From Calothrix sp. FI2-JRJ7 (GTDB lineage: Bacteria > Cyanobacteriota > Cyanobacteriia > Cyanobacteriales > Nostocaceae): DNA of 40,368 bases. Where the stretch lies: contig JAHHGX010000035.1 in the NCBI GenBank assembly GCA_019359675.1, positions 1 through 40,368 of the forward strand, read 5' to 3'. Below the pieces are notes generated by a model. The model was given only the letters and a program-made list of their open reading frames with translations. It did no database searches and had not been told where the DNA came from. The position numbers and the translations under genes are program-made. Shown here piece after piece: positions 17,095-24,947 of this stretch (within the stretch, counting starts at the first letter, position 1; every line of letters starts with the position of its first letter).

Positions 17095-17195
17095 GGAGAG
17101 CCACTTGCGTAACTCTCCGAATCATCAGGGTGCATCTACTTAACACAATATAGCACATTTGGGGTGAGGTGTAGTACCCCCTATAAGTATTTTTT
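17095..17195 (+). ncRNA. Tandem structured element, copy 4 (candidate small RNA)
   Basis: The 5' hairpin is closed by GGAGAG and CTCTCC. Core and spacer match copy 3 almost base for base. The 3' strand GGTGTAGTACCCCC keeps pairing with GGGTGCA through a G-U wobble. It is followed by TATTTTTTCTG. TTGGGA and TTATAG lie upstream with a 17-base spacer, a weak possible promoter. Confidence 0.65.
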
Positions 17196-17274
17196 CTGAA
17201 TAATGCGTTAAGAAAATTTTATAGGCATTAAAAAGCCAAGGAAATTACGTAAGTACGTAAGTAGACAAAAAAAG

Positions 17275-17378
17275 GGAGAGCTATTTACATAACTCTCCGG
17301 ATTCATCAGGGTGCATCTACTTAGCGCACAATATCATTATACGTATGAGGTGCGCTACCCCCTATTCGAGATTTTTTT
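17275..17378 (+). ncRNA. Tandem structured element, copy 5 (candidate small RNA)
   Basis: The stem GGAGAG/CTCTCC is kept although the loop has changed to CTATTTACATAA. The core CATCAGGGTGCATCTACTTA is conserved, the 3' strand reads GGTGCGCTACCCCC, and ATTTTTTTG follows. The copy ends 36 bases before the gatB stop codon, so its terminator-like end may also separate it from convergent gatB transcription. Confidence 0.6.
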
Positions 17379-17413
17379 GTAAGTTTTTGATGAAGAAATA
17401 TTTTCGGTGCCGT

Positions 17414-18889
17414 TTAAGCGTTCAGCTTTTTCTCGACCAATTCGTTGGTGAGACGGGGTTCAGCGAGTTTGTTAGTTTTTTTGAGGACTTGTCCGACGAA
17501 GAATCCTTTGAGATTGACGTTACCACCTTTGTACTTTTCGTATTCTTTGGGGTTAGCGGCGATAACTTCGTCGATAATAGATTCAAGAGTAGCAGGGTCG
17601 CTAATGAGTTCTTTGCCTGCGAAAGCTTTTTCGGGGGTTACACCGTTGAGTAAATCGGTTAACTTTTCTTTTGCTATGGCGTTGCTAATTTTACCACTCT
17701 CAATGCGGGTAATAACATCCGCGAGGTTTTGCGGAGTTAAACCAATTTCGGTGATAGCGAGTTTTTGTTTGTTGAGATAAGCTGCTATATCTTGTGTAAT
17801 CCAGTTTGCCGCAGCTTTGGCACTGGCGCCAGTAGCAATAACTGTTTCAAAATATTCAGAAACAGTACGTTCTTCGGTAAGAACACGCGCATCATATGGA
17901 GAAAGCCCCAAATCAGTTTCGTAGCGATGACGCTTTTGAGCGGGGAGTTCAGGTAACTCGCTTTTCCAAGCATCTAACTGTTCGCTGCTAACTTCGATTG
18001 GTCCTAAATCAGGTTCAGGGAAGTAGCGGTAATCGCTAGAACCTTCCTTCTTACGCATACTAATAGTACGTTGTGAACCTTCTTCCCATAACCGGGTTTC
18101 TTGGAAAATCGGTTCACCAGCTTCGACAGCAGCTATTTGTCGTTCAATTTCGTACTCAATTGCTCTTTGTATTGCGTTGAACGAGTTCATGTTTTTGATT
18201 TCGACTTTGACCCCGAATTCTTTTTGCCCAACTGGACGAACAGATATATTAACGTCACAGCGTAGCGAACCTTCTTGCATGTTACCGTCGCTGACACCGA
18301 GATAGCGCATAATTCGACGTAATTCTTGCGCGTATTCAGCTGCTTCTTGTCCAGAGCGTAAGTCAGGTTCGGATACTATTTCCACTAATGGAACACCTGC
18401 ACGGTTGTAATCTACAAGTGAGTAAGTCGAACCAGATAACCTATCACTACCTGCGTGAACTAATTTACCTGCATCTTCTTCCATGTGCAGACGAGTCACA
18501 CCAATTTTTTTACGAACAGGATTACCATCTTTATCGATTAACTCGATTTCTAACCAACCATGTTCAGCAATAGGTAAATCGTACTGCGATATTTGGTAAT
18601 TTTTAGGTAAATCAGGATAAAAGTACTGCTTACGGTCAAACTTACTATATTTTGCAATTTGGCAATTGAGCGCTAAACCTGCTTTGACAGCATATTCTAA
18701 AACTTTTTGGTTGAGTACAGGTAACACTCCAGGTAAACCCATACAAACCGGGTCGATATTGGTGTTGGGGTCGGCGCCGAACGCTGTCGAACTATCAGAG
18801 AATATTTTAGTGTTAGTACTTAGCTGACAGTGGGTTTCCAGCCCAATAATCGCCTCGTACTCTGTTTTTACTGGAGTAGCAGTAGTCAT
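17414..18889 (-). CDS. gatB: Asp/Glu-tRNA amidotransferase subunit B
   Basis: GatB is the transferase subunit of GatCAB, which converts Glu-tRNA(Gln) or Asp-tRNA(Asn) to the amidated form. The 491-residue protein has the GatB signature blocks IGLETHCQLSTNTKIFS, the substrate-channel region DRKQYFYPDLPKNYQISQYD, GVTRLHMEEDAGKLVH, and the C-terminal helical and YqeY-like tail ending NPKEYEKYKGGNVNLKGFFV then GQVLKKTNKLAEP. The start MTTATPVKTEYEAIIGLETH is normal. gatA and gatC are not in the window, as is usual for scattered cyanobacterial gat genes. Confidence 0.97.
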   Translation of the reverse strand: MTTATPVKTEYEAIIGLETHCQLSTNTKIFSDSSTAFGADPNTNIDPVCMGLPGVLPVLNQKVLEYAVKAGLALNCQIAKYSKFDRKQYFYPDLPKNYQISQYDLPIAEHGWLEIELIDKDGNPVRKKIGVTRLHMEEDAGKLVHAGSDRLSGSTYSLVDYNRAGVPLVEIVSEPDLRSGQEAAEYAQELRRIMRYLGVSDGNMQEGSLRCDVNISVRPVGQKEFGVKVEIKNMNSFNAIQRAIEYEIERQIAAVEAGEPIFQETRLWEEGSQRTISMRKKEGSSDYRYFPEPDLGPIEVSSEQLDAWKSELPELPAQKRHRYETDLGLSPYDARVLTEERTVSEYFETVIATGASAKAAANWITQDIAAYLNKQKLAITEIGLTPQNLADVITRIESGKISNAIAKEKLTDLLNGVTPEKAFAGKELISDPATLESIIDEVIAANPKEYEKYKGGNVNLKGFFVGQVLKKTNKLAEPRLTNELVEKKLNA

Positions 18890-18969
18890 ATAATTACGTT
18901 ATCTCGCTTTACTTATCAGCTTTTTATTTTAGAAGGCTAAGGGGAGAACGGGAAAGGGGTTTACCCGTA

Positions 18970-19002
18970 GGTTGGGTGAAGGCTCTGCGTAACCCAACCT
19001 TG
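18970..19002. repeat. GGTTGGGT inverted repeat
   Basis: GTAGGTTGGGTGAAGG and CGTAACCCAACC face each other, a common cyanobacterial spacer repeat with GGTTGGGT/ACCCAACC arms. It precedes the methyltransferase remnant. Confidence 0.5.
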
Positions 19003-19045
19003 TATCTTAGAAGAAGTAGACCACTCCGAAAGTACGTTTAATATT

Positions 19046-19300
19046 ATGGTTGAATTTTCTGCATGGTATTACGATGAAATCAAACAGCTACTGGGAGCAA
19101 TTTTAGCTGAAAAAGTTGGTGCCACAAATATAGAGTTTCATCATGCTAGATTTCTTAGCTATGAACCGAAAGATGAGCATGTGGACTTTATTATAACAAA
19201 AGCCGCATTTCATAATCTGCCGGATTTTTGGAAAACGGTAGGGTTAACGCGAATATAACAGATGTTGAAACCCGAAGGTGTTTGACCTACGCGACAACAG
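19046..19300 (+). pseudogene. SAM-dependent methyltransferase remnant
   Basis: The first 70 codons encode an internal piece of a class I methyltransferase: GATNIEFHHARFLSYEP, VDFIITKAAFHNLPDFWKTV and LTRI. After an in-frame TAA at 19256 the same frame gives QMLKPEGV and a TGA, then LRD in a shifted frame, matching the usual RIxxMLKPGGVFYLRDV. The N-terminal SAM-binding glycine loop is absent and the C-terminal part is destroyed. The fragment is a relic with at least two stops and a frameshift. Confidence 0.75.
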
Positions 19301-19329
19301 CTAAAAACCTTTTTCCGTATATGTGTACG

Positions 19330-19457
19330 GGCAAGTAATCTCTGACAGACAATTGAATTAACTTTCTTACGATAATCGCTCACAACGAATCTTAGTCTTA
19401 ATAGGTGAAACCATTGAAGTAGAAATTTTAAGTAATGGTGAGGAAATAATCAGATGA
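19330..19457 (+). pseudogene. DUF6888-like remnant
   Basis: The clearest piece is YDNRSQRILVLIGETIEVEI followed by LSNGEEIIR and TGA at 19455-19457, close to the C-terminus of cyanobacterial DUF6888 proteins (ERxxxIxxLAGExIExxIxxNGxW pattern). Upstream IELTFLR in another frame fits the preceding segment, so a frameshift and a stop separate the halves. No start codon is recoverable. Confidence 0.5.
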
Positions 19458-19560
19458 CTAACTATCAACAATTAACAAAAGCCGAAATAATAAATTATGT
19501 TAAACAGTCATGCATTATTACTATATGCTGATTCTTTTGTAGATTGGAAATTATATTTTT
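19454..19560 (+). pseudogene. DUF6887-like remnant
   Basis: MTNYQQLTKAEIINYVKQ resembles the N-terminus of the short cyanobacterial DUF6887 proteins (MxKPNYxxMTKAELRxYV). Its ATG overlaps the TGA of the DUF6888 remnant (ATGA), as in intact DUF6888-DUF6887 pairs. The frame runs into TGA after 25 codons; another frame continues as HALLLYADSFVDWKLYF. The pair is decayed. Confidence 0.5.
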
Positions 19561-21328
19561 AAAGATGTCTTGTGCAGCTTCGCTCGTTAGGTGGAACACT
19601 GGCTTCATTAACGTGAGTTGTTTCAGCTAAATTTTGTACTGTTTCTAAAGTATCAATTTCTTCAACTGGTTTATCCGTGCGTGTTCGCAAAATTCGAGGG
19701 AACCGCAACGCAAAACCGCTATTGTGACGCGATGATGGTTGTACTCGGTCGAAAGTAACTTCTAGTACTAACTTTGGTTCGACTATACAAACTCGACCAT
19801 GTTCTAATTCCTGTATTGTATGTGCGCGACACCAATTACTAATTTCTGTGACTTCAGCATCGGTGAGTCCTGAGTAAGCTTTACCTATATTGAGTAATGT
19901 CGGTTCAGTTTCGCTAGTACGAACAGCAAACGTATAGTCTGATAAAAACCGTGCGCGTTTCCCAGTTCCTACTTCTGCTGCGGTTATTACAACATCGAGT
20001 GTGGCAATAGCACGTTTGATTTTTAGCCATTCTTTACCACGACGACCTGGTTTGTATGTTGAATTAAGGTCTTTGACCATTAATCCTTCGTTACCTCTTG
20101 CGCGTGCTGCTGTAAATTCCGCGTCTAAACCAGAAATATCGTCAAATTGTTTATGAAGTCCTCGTTGAACTTTTTCTGTATCTAACCGTAGCGAATCTAA
20201 TATAGTTCTACGCTCTTTTAGAGGCGCCTCAATTAATACGCAATTATTAGCATACAAAATATCATATACAATAAATGCTACAGGCACTTCTTCTATTAAC
20301 TCTTGTTTAACTTGCTTACGCCCAAGTCGTTTTTGTAATTCTTGGAAAGGCAATATCTTGGCGCCTCGAATTGGTACTATTTCCCCATCTAAAATTAAAT
20401 CATTGTCAATATCGTCGCTTATCAGTTGTGCAAGCGATTCAATTAAATCGGGAAATGTCCCTGTAATTTCATCTAAAGTTCGTGAAAACAAAGCTACCCG
20501 GCAATCATTAATAACAATTCCATGCAAACTATCTTCCCCCTTTCTCCCCATTCCGATATGAGCTTGTGCGCGAATACCATCATATTTATCTTCGACGGCA
20601 AACCCTTGTGGCATTTGCTTTGTAACTTCCGTTAAATCATCCGCAGGACTAGCAAGCATAAACTTGATGGGATGAAAAAGTCGCATTTTTGCTTGCTCAA
20701 GTCGTTGATGACGAGCAAGGATAGCGGTTTCACCAATATCACCAGTTAACATATTCACCCATTGCACTTTCGCAACTGGGACTTTGAACGAACGAGCAAG
20801 AGCATCTTCAACTGCTCCCTCTTTTAATCCAATTCGCAAATCACCTGCTAAAAGTTTAACGATATACTTAGCTTCGAGGGGAGTCGCAAGTCTTAATAAT
20901 TCAGTAACTAGCGAAGTTTTGCTTTTAGTTCCACTAACCGCAGCTAGTTGTTCGAGTTTAGAGAATAAGCTATATAAGGTAAGAGTAGATGGAAGTTGCC
21001 TAGATTTAACATTATCGCTCAAAACTTCAAATGCGACATCTCCAGGGTCTCCCAGTTTAACTAAACGCTCTTGATATTTAGATTTTTCTATATTCGCAAT
21101 AGTTGTAATCGCTGTTTGTAAAGCTGCTCCACCAATATTGATTGTACGTTGGTCACGTAGCGCAAAAATATAACCAGCAAAAAAGCGCGCAGCAGTTATT
21201 AAATCTTCATCTACCAGTTTATTGAAGTAATCACCAAGTATTGAAGCTTTTATCATTCGCTTTGATGTCGCGGCAATATTTTCTGCTGTTTGGGCAAATT
21301 CAATTAACGCAGATGGTGAATAAGTCAT
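19559..21328 (-). CDS. ATP-dependent DNA ligase
   Basis: The 589-residue protein has an N-terminal DNA-binding domain (residues 1-230, with GDLRIGLKEGAVEDALA), an adenylation domain with motif I VEDKYDGIRAQAH where Lys248 is the AMP-carrying lysine, motifs LILDGEIVP, GNEGLMVKD and EWLKIKR, and an OB-fold C-terminus (VITAAEVGTGKRARFLSDY, RVCIVEPKLVLEVTFD, LRFPRILRTR). It seals DNA nicks with ATP, unlike the essential NAD-dependent LigA. No ligase-associated exonuclease or helicase gene is adjacent. The ATG at 21328 fits. The last residues NERSCTRHL are not typical of the family. Confidence 0.93.
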   Translation of the reverse strand: MTYSPSALIEFAQTAENIAATSKRMIKASILGDYFNKLVDEDLITAARFFAGYIFALRDQRTINIGGAALQTAITTIANIEKSKYQERLVKLGDPGDVAFEVLSDNVKSRQLPSTLTLYSLFSKLEQLAAVSGTKSKTSLVTELLRLATPLEAKYIVKLLAGDLRIGLKEGAVEDALARSFKVPVAKVQWVNMLTGDIGETAILARHQRLEQAKMRLFHPIKFMLASPADDLTEVTKQMPQGFAVEDKYDGIRAQAHIGMGRKGEDSLHGIVINDCRVALFSRTLDEITGTFPDLIESLAQLISDDIDNDLILDGEIVPIRGAKILPFQELQKRLGRKQVKQELIEEVPVAFIVYDILYANNCVLIEAPLKERRTILDSLRLDTEKVQRGLHKQFDDISGLDAEFTAARARGNEGLMVKDLNSTYKPGRRGKEWLKIKRAIATLDVVITAAEVGTGKRARFLSDYTFAVRTSETEPTLLNIGKAYSGLTDAEVTEISNWCRAHTIQELEHGRVCIVEPKLVLEVTFDRVQPSSRHNSGFALRFPRILRTRTDKPVEEIDTLETVQNLAETTHVNEASVPPNERSCTRHL

Positions 21329-21829
21329 AAAATTAATTAAATATTTACGGATTCTAGCCGATAGATTCTTGATTAACTTCTATCTGAAGAGCAAAAAGAA
21401 TTTTTGGAAATTTTATTACTTTAGATTTGATGATTGCACAAGAATCTCTATCTTGTGCTAGAGGCAGCACAAGTAGTTTTAATAAAATTTTCAGATTTTT
21501 GGGCTTTTAATGATTGTTTATGTCTTCTATTTTAATACAATTTGGTATCACATTTAGCTGTTTTAAAGTTAGAATAAAAAAGTAATGCAATCAAAAATGT
21601 ATTTGTAGTAAGCTGTTGCAGCGTTCATGAGATAAGTACAGCTAGATTTACTTATCTCAAGAAATATAAGCAAAATTTAAAACTTAAACTATTGGTAGAG
21701 ATATTACACGTAGTTATTTAATACAACATGAAATATATTCAAACGAAAAGTCTTCAGAACAGTAACGAGAAAGTTATCTGTATTCTCAGGATTTTGTTTG
21801 TCTCCTATTAAATTTTATGGAGCAATTTT
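21329..21829. other. 500-base intergenic region
   Basis: AT-rich spacer between the ligase start and the small protein at 21830, with both genes transcribed away from it. Apart from the hairpin at 21452, I see no coding frame and no repeat. GGAG at 21820-21823 is the ribosome-binding site of the downstream gene. Confidence 0.5.
21452..21473 (+). terminator. Terminator-like hairpin in the ligase upstream spacer
   Basis: CTTGTGCT and AGCACAAG form a perfect 8-base stem with an AGAGGC loop, followed by TAGTTTT. No annotated plus-strand gene lies upstream, so it may end a short transcript starting in the ligase promoter region, or it may be chance. Confidence 0.35.
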
Positions 21830-22087
21830 ATGTCTGGACAAATGTGTTGGCTTCCAAGCTTTGCAAATAATGAGAGTTTGATTTTACATCTTCGTACCGA
21901 TGAAAATCAACCTTGGCTACCTTACACTCTTTGCCGTGAATATGCAGTTCCAGATTATCCAGTACCTAGAGGTTCTAAGGGTTGGGCAACCTTCCAAAAA
22001 TTATTCAAAGCAGGTTGGCAAATAGTGCCCACTCCTCGAAAAGAAGCTGAACCTTATGTCGGCGCCTTACAATTTGTGCGCTTGTAA
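21830..22087 (+). CDS. Small conserved protein of unknown function
   Basis: The 85-residue soluble protein (MSGQMCWLPSFANNESLILH, WLPYTLCREYAVPDYPVPRG, GWATFQKLFKAGWQIVPTPR) has no signal peptide or membrane segment. It is rich in Trp and Pro. I do not recognise a domain. A GGAG ribosome-binding site lies seven bases before the ATG, which supports expression. A long AT-rich leader precedes it; the alpha/beta hydrolase follows after 38 bases. Confidence 0.7.
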   Translation: MSGQMCWLPSFANNESLILHLRTDENQPWLPYTLCREYAVPDYPVPRGSKGWATFQKLFKAGWQIVPTPRKEAEPYVGALQFVRL

Positions 22088-22125
22088 AATTTAAACTTAG
22101 TAATACGCAATTGCTTTGGCTATAT

Positions 22126-23070
22126 ATGACTCATACACAATTAATGCCTACTCAAATCTCAGTTGAACCCAAAATAGCCAATAGCAATTTTTGCGGTGAG
22201 TTCGGTGAATGGATGTGGCGAGGTTGGAAAATTCGCTACGCTTATATCAATAATCCTAAATCTCCAGTTCCAGTGCTGTTAGTACATGGTTTTGGCGGTT
22301 CTATTCGACACTGGCGCCAAAATATATCAGAATTATCAAAGCATCACAGCGTTTACGCAGTAGATTTATTAGGCTTTGGCGCCTCCGATAAACCAGTTAC
22401 ACCATATACAATTAAACTCTGGGTCGAGCAAATTCACGAATTTTGGCAGACATTCGTGCAAGTTCCAACAGTGTTAGTGGGAAACTCGATAGGTTCACTT
22501 ACCTGCCTACAAGCAGCTGCAACACATCCAGAAATGGTGCGAGGTGTTGCAATGATTAGCTTGCCCGACATGTCAGAGCAAAATACCAAATCAAATAGTT
22601 TAAGCTTCTTGCAAGATAAAATTCTAAGTGTACTAACATCACCAATTGTATTAAAACCTCTATTTTTTCTACTACGACAACCACGTATAGTTAAACGCTG
22701 GGCAAGCTTTGCTTATGCTTGTAAAGAAGCAGTAACCGAAGAACTGCTAGAAATTCTGATGACACCAGCGCGTGAACAAGGTGCAGTTCATGCTTTTTGT
22801 GCAATTTTGAAAAGCATGATGAGTAAAGACTTTAGTCCGTGTATTCGTTCCATTGTCACCGACCTGAAACTGCCATCGCTTTTAATGTGGGGGACTCTTG
22901 ACCGAATGATTCCTTTGTCTCTAGCTCATAGTTTGTTAAAGCTAAATCCACGGTTGCAGTTAGTAGAATTAGAAAACGCTGGACACTGCGCCCACGATGA
23001 ATGTCCAGAACGGGTGAACTTTGAACTGCTATACTGGATTCGCAACCAAGTACTGGCGCCTGCTGTTTAG
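22126..23070 (+). CDS. Alpha/beta hydrolase
   Basis: The 314-residue protein has the alpha/beta-hydrolase oxyanion segment VLLVHGFGGSIRHW (residues 50-63), nucleophile elbow VGNSIGS with Ser121, acid WGTLDRMIP with Asp259, and NAGHCAHDECPE with His287. The overall pattern (VDLLGFGASDKP) is that of cyanobacterial epoxide-hydrolase-like or esterase-like proteins; the substrate is unknown. The frame opens at a TTG (22111), but the ATG at 22126 is a more likely start. No partner enzyme is adjacent. Confidence 0.88.
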   Translation: MTHTQLMPTQISVEPKIANSNFCGEFGEWMWRGWKIRYAYINNPKSPVPVLLVHGFGGSIRHWRQNISELSKHHSVYAVDLLGFGASDKPVTPYTIKLWVEQIHEFWQTFVQVPTVLVGNSIGSLTCLQAAATHPEMVRGVAMISLPDMSEQNTKSNSLSFLQDKILSVLTSPIVLKPLFFLLRQPRIVKRWASFAYACKEAVTEELLEILMTPAREQGAVHAFCAILKSMMSKDFSPCIRSIVTDLKLPSLLMWGTLDRMIPLSLAHSLLKLNPRLQLVELENAGHCAHDECPERVNFELLYWIRNQVLAPAV

Positions 23071-23222
23071 CCAAAATAAATTTAGGGCTATGGGTTGCGC
23101 TTACACTCCAACGAGCGCTAAAATCTGTAAGTTTCAGGCTATATATTTAGCTAACTAGGAAAGCCGACTTACCAGCTGCTCCTAACAAATGAGATTTTCA
23201 AAGCAAGAGAAAACAAAGAACA

Positions 23223-23681
23223 ATGCCAAAACGTACACAGTTAGTATTAAATCAAGATGTCGCCAAATTGGGTAAGCTGGGCGATTTAGTCGAAGTTGCT
23301 CCCGGTTATGCACGCAATTACCTAGTTCCCAAAAAACTAGCCTCTCCTGCAACCCCAGGTATTCTAAAACAAGTCGAACGGCGCCGTGAACTCGAACGTC
23401 AGCGTCAAGCTGAATTCAAGCAACAAGCGCTCGAACAAAAAGCAGCGATAGAAAAAGTTACAAATTACAGCATCTCAGTACAAGCTGGTGAAAACGAAGC
23501 AATCTTTGGTACAGTAACTACCCAAGACGTAGCTGATGTAATTAAAAAAGCCACAAATCTCGAAATTGATAAGCGCGGCATTACTATTCCCGATATCAGT
23601 AAGCTAGGTACCTACGAAGCAGACCTTAAGCTGTTCTCGGATGTCAGCGCTAAAATCAGCTTCCAGGTTGTGGCTAGCTAA
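23223..23681 (+). CDS. rplI: 50S ribosomal protein L9
   Basis: The 152-residue protein is a full-length L9. The N-terminal rRNA-binding domain shows [20 protein letters not shown] and [12 protein letters not shown], followed by the long connecting helix (residues 45-80, charged and rich in Arg, Glu and Gln) and the C-terminal domain with [20 protein letters not shown]. In many cyanobacteria rplI is directly followed by dnaB; here dnaB starts 1.35 kb further on, with a minus-strand methyltransferase and repeats in between. Confidence 0.97.
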   Translation: MPKRTQLVLNQDVAKLGKLGDLVEVAPGYARNYLVPKKLASPATPGILKQVERRRELERQRQAEFKQQALEQKAAIEKVTNYSISVQAGENEAIFGTVTTQDVADVIKKATNLEIDKRGITIPDISKLGTYEADLKLFSDVSAKISFQVVAS

Positions 23682-23705
23682 ACACGTTAAACATTACCGT
23701 TGTAC

Positions 23706-23733
23706 GTAGAGACGTTACATGTAACGTCTCTAC
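23706..23733. terminator. Perfect palindrome after rplI
   Basis: GTAGAGACGTTACA is followed immediately by its exact reverse complement, a 28-base perfect palindrome. It lies between convergent rplI and the CmcI-like gene and could terminate both. A sister palindrome at 38830 has compensating changes in both arms. Confidence 0.65.
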
Positions 23734-23756
23734 ACACATTGTTTATAACGGCGCCT

Positions 23757-24467
23757 CTACATTTTTTTCAAATAGCCATTTGGGTTAAAAGTTGTCAGAA
23801 ACTTGTGACAATTTTTATCAATGTAAAACTCTGAATGCGTTGACAAAAACTCTTCTACTGCTTCCATAGGTCCCAAACCATAATCTGGACACACAGGATG
23901 ACCATTTATATTAGTATCTTCAACTATTAAATAGCCACCAGATGGAACTAGTTTGTTGTATAACACCAGTTCCTGTAACACATGGTGTTTAGTATGGTCT
24001 GAGTCCAAAATTACTAACGTGTTAGAATTTTTTACTATTTCAAATACTTGTTTACTCGTTTTTATATCAACAGAACTTCCTTCGATTAAGTGAATATTTT
24101 TATACTTCGTCAAACTCGCGCGCGTTTGTTGTTTAATTTCAATATCAACACCAATTACTTCACCTTTACCCACTAATTTACACATATCAGCTAAATAAGC
24201 TGTTGTTCCTCCATACGCTACACCACATTCAAGAATAAAATCAGGCTTTTGGTTAAAAATAATTTCTTGGTAAAGCCATAAGTCTAACGGACATTTTAAT
24301 ATTTGTATTCCCTGCCAGTATGTACTTGTCCATACAGGTTGATTATTAAATACGGGTGCATGGTAATAAGCTTTAGAGAATTCGTTGATTACTTCCATAT
24401 AACCCGCAATTGTATCGTTTACGGGTATTTGATTATGAAGATGATTTGCAGCGATAGAGTCTGTCAT
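23757..24467 (-). CDS. CmcI-like (cephalosporin hydroxylase family) methyltransferase
   Basis: The 236-residue protein matches the cephalosporin hydroxylase/CmcI family, which are SAM-dependent O-methyltransferase-like enzymes. Visible features are WQGIQILKCPLDLWLYQEII, the SAM loop ILECGVAYGGTTAYLADM, GVDIEI, VILDSDHTKHHVLQEL and GGYLIVEDTNINGHP then GPMEAVEEFL. Relatives act in sugar or secondary-metabolite modification; no such cluster lies here. The gene is on the minus strand between rplI and dnaB, and its promoter side faces a repeat-rich spacer, so it may be a later insertion. Confidence 0.85.
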   Translation of the reverse strand: MTDSIAANHLHNQIPVNDTIAGYMEVINEFSKAYYHAPVFNNQPVWTSTYWQGIQILKCPLDLWLYQEIIFNQKPDFILECGVAYGGTTAYLADMCKLVGKGEVIGVDIEIKQQTRASLTKYKNIHLIEGSSVDIKTSKQVFEIVKNSNTLVILDSDHTKHHVLQELVLYNKLVPSGGYLIVEDTNINGHPVCPDYGLGPMEAVEEFLSTHSEFYIDKNCHKFLTTFNPNGYLKKM

Positions 24468-24593
24468 AGTTTCTCAAAAAAATGCTCTAATCTATATTTA
24501 TTTGCCTCAGAAGATTATTTGTTATCATTTGTTCCAATTTAAATGAATTAGTAAATTAATTTTATATAAACTATTGTTTAGCACATAAAAACA

Positions 24594-24656
24594 GTAGGGT
24601 GTGTGACGCTACGAAGAAATTTCAACGTAGTTATAAGACTTGTAGCGTCACGCACC
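24594..24656. repeat. GTGCGTGACGC element, copy 1
   Basis: GTAGGGTGTGTGACGCTAC at the left pairs with GTAGCGTCACGCACC at the right over a 29-base loop, making a long imperfect hairpin. Related elements with GGTGCGTGACGC/GCGTCACGCACC arms occur at 24769, 24863, 28023 and 31048. Confidence 0.8.
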
Positions 24657-24706
24657 AGTTCTTAATTGTGACTAGTATACAATTGAAGATTTTTGTAATT
24701 TGGCGC

Positions 24707-24770
24707 CTTTTGGTTTGTTTCGAGACTTTTGGTTTGTTTTGGGGCTTTTGGTTTGTTTTGGGGCTTTTGG
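24707..24770 (+). repeat. 19-base tandem repeat (CTTTTGGTTTGTTTTGGGG)
   Basis: Three 19-base units start at 24707, 24726 and 24745; the second and third are identical, the first ends CGAGA. A fourth partial copy, CTTTTGG, runs into the GTGCGTGACGC element. The repeat probably arose by slippage next to that element. Confidence 0.85.
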
Positions 24771-24947
24771 TGCGTGACGCTAGGGGGTTAGTTGTTACTG
24801 TTGAAGGTTATTATTAGCGTCACGCACCCTACATGAATCTTAAACTCTACCTAGGGGCTTTTGGTGCGTGACGCTAGGGGGTTAGTTGTTACTGTTGAAG
24901 GTTATTATTAGCGTCACGCACCCTACATGAATCTTAAACTCTACCTA
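24760..24947. repeat. 94-base tandem duplication carrying a hairpin
   Basis: The units 24760-24853 and 24854-24947 read as identical. Each holds GGTGCGTGACGCTA (24769 and 24863) and its exact reverse complement TAGCGTCACGCACC (ending 24828 and 24922) around a 32-base loop that includes TAGGGGGTTAGTTG. Exact identity means a recent duplication. Confidence 0.9.

Noticed and set aside
16528-17378. CRISPR array
   Set aside because: Repeats are about 100 bases, internally structured, with unequal spacers that share sequence, and no cas genes lie nearby.
16528-17378. Identification as the NsiR1 array
   Set aside because: The tandem layout is similar, but hetF is not adjacent and I cannot confirm sequence identity from memory.
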